Part shown: one piece after another, positions 38,669-43,051 of the stretch | How positions within the stretch are numbered: the first letter of the stretch is position 1 | Layout of the letters: each line of letters begins with the position of its first letter | Translations under genes and position numbers: made by a program | Origin: a virus | Reading direction: 5' to 3' (one strand) | Virus record (IMG/VR): IMGVR_UViG_3300049259_000113 | Span: 1-43,051 of that record | DNA: 43,051 nt | The notes under the pieces: model-generated | What the model was told of the DNA's origin: nothing | What the model saw: the letters and a program-made list of their open reading frames with translations, nothing else | The model's database searches: none

Positions 38669-38932
38669 GTGAACTGGAGATATCCATTTCGGAGACGTAA
38701 CCGGCATGTTCTGAGAGAACCGACAATGGAGGAAAGAATGGCTACTGTCGAAGAGCTTCTCGGCCGCCTCGAATCGGCGGTCACCACCATTCAGGACAAC
38801 GAGGACAATGAGGATGCGGCCGTTGCCGCCAAGCTGGAGCCAGTAGTGGCTCACGTTGAGATGCTGGCACAGCACGGTGCATCAGCGTCTCAGGCCCCGC
38901 AGGACCCGTCAGCTACTCCGCCCGTCCAGTAG
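38669..38932 (+). CDS. Small acidic helical protein (87 aa)
   Basis: GTG start after GGAGGGAG. Basic N-terminus (VNWRYPFRRRNRHVLREP), then a coiled-coil helix (ATVEELLGRLESAVTTIQDN) and a Pro/Ala tail. An internal ATG at 38726 or 38738 could be used instead. Unknown; in the lysis region. Confidence 0.6.
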   Translation: MNWRYPFRRRNRHVLREPTMEERMATVEELLGRLESAVTTIQDNEDNEDAAVAAKLEPVVAHVEMLAQHGASASQAPQDPSATPPVQ

Positions 38933-38947
38933 TCCCGTAAACGTCGT

Positions 38948-38978
38948 GGAGGGTAGTCACCGGGGCAGGCTGCCCTCC
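38948..38978 (+). terminator. Inverted repeats before the holin gene, possible attenuator
   Basis: GGAGGG (38948-38953) pairs with CCCTCC (38973-38978). The inner GGGCA-GGC-TGCCC (38963-38975) can form a competing hairpin. There is no U-run, so a Rho-independent terminator is doubtful. It may modulate holin translation. Confidence 0.35.
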
Positions 38979-39003
38979 TCGGCCCTTAACAGAGGCGGTA
39001 GAC

Positions 39004-39276
39004 ATGGCCACTGTTCATACCCCTGTCACTTCGACCAAATTCCTGATCGCTTTCGGCGCTGCACTAATCACCTCTGCCAGCATTGCCATGAGGGCTCTCT
39101 CGATTGGAGTGTTCACGCCCGATGACATCACTGCTATTCTCACAGCACTTCTGGGAGCAGGCGCCGTATGGCTGGCTCCAAATATTCTTAAGTCCCCGGC
39201 TGTATCTCCCGTTCCCGCGTCTCCTCTGGTAAAGCCCTCTTCTACCTCTACTGAAGTAATTCAGGGCCTGCCGTGA
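39004..39276 (+). CDS. Holin, putative (90 aa)
   Basis: Two hydrophobic segments (FLIAFGAALITSASIAM; DITAILTALLGAGAVWLAP) with a short loop and a Pro/Ser tail. This resembles actinophage holins with the 'ALLGA..VW.AP' second helix. Overlaps the endolysin start (GTGA), the usual holin-lysin pairing. AGAGGCGG upstream. Confidence 0.7.
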   Translation: MATVHTPVTSTKFLIAFGAALITSASIAMRALSIGVFTPDDITAILTALLGAGAVWLAPNILKSPAVSPVPASPLVKPSSTSTEVIQGLP

Positions 39277-40142
39277 GTAACGTTCTCTGGAGTGATGTCA
39301 GTGAATGGCAAGTACCGGTGGATGACAGCTATCCTTTCAACGTATTAGCCGTTCGCAGTGATGACGGAACCTATCGAGATCGCAACTTTGCCTGGAACTA
39401 TCAGTGGGGTTGCAATGCTCTCGACTCGGGCCGCCTCTCGGTACTCATCATTTACCTAGTCTACCGTCAGAACTGGCGAGACGAGCTGGCAACTATAAAG
39501 GCAATGGTTGGGCCCATCCATCCGCGCACTGCCTTTATGATTGACGTCGAGAGCTGGTCGGGACAGATCAAAGGCGATCAGTCTACCGGCATCAATAGCT
39601 TATTCTGGGAGTTAGCGGCCTGGGCGGGCGAACCCAAGCGAGTTATCGGGTACGGTAATGCTGGCGACCTCAATTCGCTATGGCCAGTAAAGCCTCCAGG
39701 TGCTCGAATCATTCTCGCCAATTACAGCGCCAACCCAGACTATCCGGGCAAGCTGGGTCATCAGTTCACTAACGGGAAGACCCTTGACCATCTACTGGTT
39801 CCGCCATTCGGCTATGCTGATGTCAACAGCGCGGATGGATACGATCTCGCCGCATTCTGTGCAGCACTAGGAATTAAGGAAGATGACATGGATGCTAACC
39901 AGGCTCGTCAGCTTGCAGAGCTTCACGATCGCCTACTCGTTCCTATCCCGACAAGAGCAGGCAATCCCAAAGAAGACCCGGCTCATCCCTATAAAGATGA
40001 TGTCGTCGGCTTCTCTGCTAATGCCGATGGATACGGCTGGCGGGCAGAGCAGCAGATCTTTCCAGCGTTCAGCGCACGACTCGACAACATCGAAGCCACG
40101 CTATCTAAGCTGGTCAGCTTGCTTTCCACTCCTCCGAAGTAG
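39273..40142 (+). CDS. Endolysin, GH25-like muramidase (289 aa)
   Basis: The N-terminal 195 residues show the GH25 lysozyme pattern. NVLWSDVSEWQVPVDDSYPF carries the first acidic D, YRDRNFAWNYQWG follows, and FMIDVESW holds the catalytic D-x-E. IGYGN and IILANYSANP form later strands. The C-terminus (about 205-289) is a linker and coiled coil rather than a known cell-wall-binding domain. Cleaves peptidoglycan at lysis. No lysin B gene accompanies it. Confidence 0.85.
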   Translation: MSNVLWSDVSEWQVPVDDSYPFNVLAVRSDDGTYRDRNFAWNYQWGCNALDSGRLSVLIIYLVYRQNWRDELATIKAMVGPIHPRTAFMIDVESWSGQIKGDQSTGINSLFWELAAWAGEPKRVIGYGNAGDLNSLWPVKPPGARIILANYSANPDYPGKLGHQFTNGKTLDHLLVPPFGYADVNSADGYDLAAFCAALGIKEDDMDANQARQLAELHDRLLVPIPTRAGNPKEDPAHPYKDDVVGFSANADGYGWRAEQQIFPAFSARLDNIEATLSKLVSLLSTPPK

Positions 40143-40147
40143 GTAGC

Positions 40148-40176
40148 TTGACACGTTGGCCGGCGGTGTGTAGAGT
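40148..40176 (+). promoter_or_regulatory. Strong sigma-70-like promoter
   Basis: TTGACA at 40148-40153, a 17-bp spacer, and TAGAGT at 40171-40176. This is the only near-consensus two-box promoter I found. The leader runs about 36 nt to an AAAGGA ribosome site and the ATG at 40219. Confidence 0.8.
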
Positions 40177-40218
40177 GGTTCTCAACGCACTTCACAGCCG
40201 TTAGCGAAAGGAATCACA

Positions 40219-40824
40219 ATGCCCACCGCCACCCGTACTCGCAGGACTCGCAAGTCCGCTCCCGAGCCTGAGGTCGAGGAGCTCGATGTTGACGAGACCG
40301 AGCTGGAAGAGGATGACGTCGAAGAGGATGACGTCGAGGAAGCTCCTGCCCCCAAGCGTCGGGGTCGTCCCGCCGCAAAGACCGCTGCCAAGGCCGTTCC
40401 TGCTCAGCGCAAAGCCCCTGAGGCCGAGACATACGGGACTGCCTGGCTGACCGACCACGTCAATGATGCGCTCGACACTGAGTACGACTCGAAGGCCATT
40501 CGGGTTCGCCTGCGCCAGATGGTCGAGGCCGGCGCTCTCGCTCGTGATGAGGGTCGCTACTCTTTCACCGGCCCCAACGATCGTCGGGTCGCCAAGATCG
40601 TCAAGTACATTCGCGACAGTGCCAAGGCCGATGCTGCCAGGCAGGCTGCGGCTGTCGAGGATGACGAGGACGAGAAGCCAGCTCGTCGGGCTCGTACTGC
40701 GGGTCGCTCCAAGGCTACTGCGGCTCCCGCTGCCAAGCGGGGACGACCGGCTCGCAAAGCTGCCGTAGTTGAGGAAGATCCCGATCTGCCGGACTTCGAC
40801 GAGGACGAGATCGACGACCTGTAA
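40219..40824 (+). CDS. AT-hook / winged-helix nucleoid-like protein (201 aa)
   Basis: Modular. An acidic N-terminus (about 18-42) is followed by AT-hook KRRGRP (46-51) and a small winged-helix-like domain (about 70-135: AWLTDHVNDALDTEYDSKAI, RQMVEAGALARDEGRYSF). A second AT-hook KRGRPARK (173-180) and an acidic tail ending DEDEIDDL complete it. Codon use is unusually biased toward C/G-ending codons, suggesting high expression. It has its own strong promoter and terminator. Probably binds DNA minor groove and coats or reorganises host or phage DNA; inference. Confidence 0.75.
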   Translation: MPTATRTRRTRKSAPEPEVEELDVDETELEEDDVEEDDVEEAPAPKRRGRPAAKTAAKAVPAQRKAPEAETYGTAWLTDHVNDALDTEYDSKAIRVRLRQMVEAGALARDEGRYSFTGPNDRRVAKIVKYIRDSAKADAARQAAAVEDDEDEKPARRARTAGRSKATAAPAAKRGRPARKAAVVEEDPDLPDFDEDEIDDL

Positions 40825-40837
40825 CTCAGAGTACCGG

Positions 40838-40871
40838 AGCCTCTCACTCTACGGAGTGAGGGGCTTTCTGG
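40838..40871 (+). terminator. Rho-independent-style terminator with UACG tetraloop
   Basis: Stem AGCCTCTCACTC (40838-40849) with GAGTGAGGGGCT (40854-40865), one wobble, closed by C(TACG)G, a stable UNCG-type tetraloop, and followed by TTCTG. The clearest terminator in the window, 14 nt after the AT-hook gene. Confidence 0.82.
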
Positions 40872-40911
40872 TGGATACACTCGTTTAGCCCAGTGGGATC
40901 GTTCGGGGAAG

Positions 40912-40920
40912 CGGTAGACT
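40912..40920 (+). promoter_or_regulatory. -10 element CGGTAGACT
   Basis: TAGACT preceded by CGG rather than TGG. Lies downstream of the terminator and 36 nt before the GTG at 40957, so it would start a new transcript. Confidence 0.45.
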
Positions 40921-40956
40921 AGTGTCAAGAGCCAGCCGCCAGAGAGCGAGAGTCAA

Positions 40957-41619
40957 GTGAACACCACTGAGCAAGAGTCAAGAGCCCGCAGAGCCGCTGC
41001 GCTCAGAGCCAAGGCCAACGCCACTACGTTCGAGGCCGAGCGTGACGCGTGCAACGAGAAAGCTGCCAAGCTCGAGAAGACTAACGCCGACGAGGGATAC
41101 GTCGACCAGGTCTCAGCTAAGCAAGCCGCTGATGCCATGTTCGATCTCTTTACTGCACAAGCCCGCGCCGAGAAACTGCGTCGCTACCAAGAGCACATTG
41201 CTCGCCAACAAGCCGGTACACTGCACGACCCAAACTGCCTCTGTAACGAGTGCCTGGATCTTGATCCCATGAAGATCTTCAAGGTCTTTGATGCTCAAGC
41301 TCCCCGAGTCCGTCGCACTCGCACCAATCGCACCCATGCCGCGCGTTGCTCATGCTCAACGTGCTTCGAGCGTCGTGCCAACGCAACTGGCGGGACTTAC
41401 AGCTCATACACCGAGTACGACCCAGAGACCGGCGAGTCTCGCACCCATACTCCTTGCACAAAGTGCCAGCCCGACGCGATGTGTAACGATTGCTTCGTGA
41501 AGAAGTACCCGACCCAGCCGGCTCAGCGTTCGCGCTCTAGTCATGCTGACTGCTACGCCAACGGCGTGCACGATAACTCCAAAGCCGGTCGTGCAGCTTG
41601 CCGCAGGGGTCGCGTCTAA
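40957..41619 (+). CDS. Cys-rich protein with DUF2786-like helical N-terminus (220 aa)
   Basis: Residues 8-45 (RARRAAALRAKANATTFEAE...KAAKLEKT) recall DUF2786 helices. Three cysteine groups follow (C94/C96/C99; C131/C133/C136; C167/C170/C176/C179), likely zinc sites. The C-terminal SSHADCYANGVHDNSKAGRA motif (194-213), followed by C215, recurs in the 42093 protein. GTG start. Function unknown; likely early nucleic-acid-related. Confidence 0.68.
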   Translation: MNTTEQESRARRAAALRAKANATTFEAERDACNEKAAKLEKTNADEGYVDQVSAKQAADAMFDLFTAQARAEKLRRYQEHIARQQAGTLHDPNCLCNECLDLDPMKIFKVFDAQAPRVRRTRTNRTHAARCSCSTCFERRANATGGTYSSYTEYDPETGESRTHTPCTKCQPDAMCNDCFVKKYPTQPAQRSRSSHADCYANGVHDNSKAGRAACRRGRV

Positions 41620-41633
41620 TCCCACCCAGATAG

Positions 41634-41659
41634 CCCAGGGTACTCTCCCCGGCCCTGGG
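41634..41659 (+). terminator. Hairpin after the Cys-rich gene
   Basis: CCCAGGG (41634-41640) pairs with CCCTGGG (41653-41659), 12-nt loop, 15 nt after the stop. No U-run follows; instead a -10 box begins at 41661. May terminate or insulate the next promoter. Confidence 0.5.
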
Positions 41660-41660
41660 T

Positions 41661-41666
41661 TATGAT
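41661..41666 (+). promoter_or_regulatory. -10 element TATGAT
   Basis: TATGAT, then six bases (TGGAGT), then ATG at 41673: the same 6-nt spacing as the other predicted leaderless genes. Confidence 0.5.
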
Positions 41667-41672
41667 TGGAGT

Positions 41673-41849
41673 ATGACAGTGACAATCCGCCCCCCAGTCT
41701 TCGTAGCCGTGCAGTGGACCCTAATTCTCATCGCCGTCTCTTCGATGGCCCTAGGTCACGCTCTCTTTGCTCTCATCATCTTCCTCTTGGGTCTGCTCTT
41801 CACCGTCTCCTGGCTGAACAGTCGCGGCCAGCCTCCGAAGGGTTGGTGA
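41673..41849 (+). CDS. Small two-helix membrane protein (58 aa)
   Basis: Sequence MTVTIRPPVFVAVQWTLILI then VSSMALGHALFALIIFLLGL and LLFTVSWLNSRG: two close hydrophobic segments and a polar end. Predicted leaderless start (TATGAT 6 nt upstream). One base separates it from the next ATG. Unknown function. Confidence 0.65.
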   Translation: MTVTIRPPVFVAVQWTLILIAVSSMALGHALFALIIFLLGLLFTVSWLNSRGQPPKGW

Positions 41850-41850
41850 C

Positions 41851-42021
41851 ATGATGCGCCACTTCGATCAAATCCAGCGCTGGAAGCGCATAGCCTTGAT
41901 CTTTATGCTCGCGGGGATGATGGTCGTTGCGCTCGTTAGTCCTCACGCTGCGTTACGGCTGTTCCTGGCAGTGACCCTGCTCTGGCAATACTGGTACTGG
42001 TTCCACACGATTAGCCCATAG
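41851..42021 (+). CDS. Small two-helix membrane protein (56 aa)
   Basis: MMRHFDQIQRWKRIALIFML opens into a first helix (to SPH), and ALRLFLAVTLLWQYWYWFH forms a second, Trp/Tyr-rich helix. Likely works with the neighbouring 58-aa membrane protein; both are candidates for envelope-directed early functions such as superinfection exclusion (speculative). Confidence 0.62.
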   Translation: MMRHFDQIQRWKRIALIFMLAGMMVVALVSPHAALRLFLAVTLLWQYWYWFHTISP

Positions 42022-42038
42022 CATCTCCCCCCGCCCGC

Positions 42039-42047
42039 TGGTAGACT
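42039..42047 (+). promoter_or_regulatory. Extended -10 promoter TGGTAGACT
   Basis: Same nine bases as at 24 and 15894. A 45-nt leader follows, ending in CGAGGAG before the ATG at 42093. Confidence 0.55.
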
Positions 42048-42092
42048 TGAGTCAACAAGTTCAGAGCCCACCCCCTCCCCGAGGAGCCCGCC

Positions 42093-42437
42093 ATGTCTGC
42101 ACCCACCCTCACCCACGATGACATTGACGACACCACCGCTGTCCCTGTCCGCAAGCGTGCGCTAGACGGCGAGACGTTCTATTCCAGCCACTCCCACTGC
42201 TACGCGATCGGGCGACACGCTGCCACCAAAGCGGGACGCGAGATGTGCCGAGTGGGCAGCTACAAGATCACCGGTCAGCCCGTGATGAACATCAAGTCCA
42301 AGATCTCTAATGTCGTGCACACCGCCATCGGGGGCACCACCACCCTGTGCGATGTCAAGATCGCCAACGCCGACACTGTGCCCGCGACTGACTTCCCCGT
42401 GACGTGCAAGCGTTGCCTCAAGCTCACCGATGCCTGA
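42093..42437 (+). CDS. Hypothetical protein with SSHxxCY motif and Cys pairs (114 aa)
   Basis: GAGGAG precedes the ATG. SSHSHCYAIGRHAATKAGRE (31-50), completed by M-C52-R, matches the C-terminus of the 220-aa protein. The C-terminal half has TLCDVKIAN and VTCKRCLKL, a likely zinc ribbon. The two proteins may share a domain. Function unknown. Confidence 0.7.
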   Translation: MSAPTLTHDDIDDTTAVPVRKRALDGETFYSSHSHCYAIGRHAATKAGREMCRVGSYKITGQPVMNIKSKISNVVHTAIGGTTTLCDVKIANADTVPATDFPVTCKRCLKLTDA

Positions 42438-42531
42438 GACTGAGTGGCCAGAGTCATTGACAGCGCAGGACTGCCAGTGGCTCTGGTTTCTTAGTTACGC
42501 CCGAGACAGGGAGTTAAGGGCATGGATGTAA
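42430..42531 (+). CDS. Trp-rich micro-protein (33 aa)
   Basis: A frame linking the 114-aa and 137-aa genes with 8- and 10-bp overlaps. Product MPETEWPESLTAQDCQWLWF then LSYARDRELRAWM. No family recognised. Confidence 0.55.
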   Translation: MPETEWPESLTAQDCQWLWFLSYARDRELRAWM

Positions 42532-42935
42532 AGAGTGCGGCCGCGGCAGTGGGAGTCAATCCCAAGCGACTGAGAGCATTTCTCCGCAGCAATGCGGCTA
42601 AGTACTGCCCGCCCGGAGCCGGCGGTCGTTATGATCTGTCGAGCTTTACCGCGGATGAGCTGCGCTCCGACTATGAGGCCTGGCGCTCAGCTTTCACGCC
42701 GCGTATAGCCCGCACAGACACGCTAGCTGATGACTGCGACGATGACACGGGCGACGACGATACGCTTCCCCTGGGGGCGCCTAGAGACGCCGTACGGGCC
42801 CAAGCGAGAGCACGCGTCGAGAGACTAGAGCAGCTACTCCGAGCCAAGGGACTTCATCTTGCCCAGATGACAGAACATCCTAGCTGGGCACGCGCAACAC
42901 AGCCTCGTACTTCCACCCGTAAGCACCAACGCTGA
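42522..42935 (+). CDS. DNA-binding-like protein with helical C-terminus (137 aa)
   Basis: The N-terminus MDVKSAAAAVGVNPKRLRAF, then LRSNAAKYCPPGAGGRYDL, looks like a MerR/Lsr2-like helix-turn-helix followed by a small wing. An acidic linker (CDDDTGDDD) leads to a basic helix (RAQARARVERLEQLLRAKG). A role as regulator is plausible. It is followed, after the circle junction, by the 39-392 gene's promoter. Confidence 0.65.
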   Translation: MDVKSAAAAVGVNPKRLRAFLRSNAAKYCPPGAGGRYDLSSFTADELRSDYEAWRSAFTPRIARTDTLADDCDDDTGDDDTLPLGAPRDAVRAQARARVERLEQLLRAKGLHLAQMTEHPSWARATQPRTSTRKHQR

Positions 42936-43051
42936 CCCCTCAGAGAATGGTAGACTAGTGCTATGACCGAGACCACCGCCCCCGTAGCGTGCACGCAGTG
43001 TGCACGACCCCTGACTGACGAAGAACCTTGGAGCATTGAGATAGATCCACT
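42925..43051. repeat. Terminal direct repeat, right copy
   Basis: Exact copy of bases 1-127. It begins within the last codons of the 137-aa gene, so that gene is complete only when the circle is considered. Confidence 0.95.
42963..43051 (+). CDS. Duplicate partial copy of the 117-aa zinc-finger-like gene
   Basis: Identical to 39-127, truncated by the window end after 29 complete codons. It is not a second gene but the same locus seen twice because the assembly is circular. Confidence 0.9.
   Translation, partial: MTETTAPVACTQCARPLTDEEPWSIEIDP

Noticed and set aside
42925-43051. Biological terminal repeat or duplicated gene
   Set aside because: The exact 127-bp identity cutting through two genes is better explained by untrimmed assembly overlap of a circular sequence.
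1-43051. tRNA genes or large palindromic attachment sites
   Set aside because: No cloverleaf-like segment with a CCA end or GTTCRA T-loop in a gene-free stretch was noticed. The gaps between genes are too short for most tRNAs, but a dedicated scan was not possible.

Overview
This window is the complete genome of a tailed, siphovirus-type bacteriophage. The last 127 bases (42925-43051) repeat the first 127 exactly, so the contig closes on itself into a molecule of about 42,924 bp, and position 1 is an arbitrary cut. I see no integrase, lysogeny repressor, tRNA, rRNA, insertion sequence or CRISPR array, so the phage looks virulent. The GTG/TTG starts, very dense ATGA/GTGA/TGATG overlaps, many zinc-ribbon micro-proteins, a DUF4031 protein, a GH25-like endolysin and apparent leaderless genes suggest an actinobacterial host (moderate confidence). 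There is no recognisable lysin B (mycolyl-arabinogalactan esterase), which leans away from, but does not exclude, a mycolic-acid host.

There are two main transcription directions. The leftward block (about 12220 down to 1337) carries DNA metabolism: a zinc-ribbon protein, two small proteins, an SNF2-type helicase, a MazG-like protein, two paralogous P-loop nucleotide kinases, two thymidylate-synthase-superfamily proteins, a DNA polymerase I with an N-terminal uracil-glycosylase-like Fe-S domain, a 40-residue micro-protein, a PD-(D/E)XK Fe-S nuclease, a Sak4-like ATPase, a DUF669-type ssDNA-binding protein and a VRR-NUC nuclease. Both TS-like proteins have Asp where TS has the uracil-selecting Asn. 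That suggests action on dCMP, so this may be a cytosine-modification cassette.

The rightward block starts at about 12373 with a small HTH protein and a TOPRIM/RecA-fold replication protein. A repeat-rich gap (14355-14503) follows and is a candidate origin. Next comes a long run of tiny genes (14.5-20.3 kb) that includes a His-rich multi-pass membrane protein and a lipoprotein. Then come packaging and head genes (20.3-28.4 kb), connectors and tail (28.4-37.9 kb, with a canonical -1 frameshift in the tail chaperones), lysis (37.9-40.1 kb), and a set of separately promoted genes (40.1 kb through the circle junction to 1378). The latter includes an AT-hook/winged-helix protein with the best promoter and the best terminator in the genome.

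A recurring extended -10 element (TGRTAnnnT, usually TGGTAGACT, TGATAGACT, TGATAGTGT or TGATAGCAT) precedes many transcription units. At several genes the -10 hexamer lies exactly 6 nt before the ATG, implying leaderless mRNAs. All functional calls come from reading the sequence and recalling family motifs; no database search was run.
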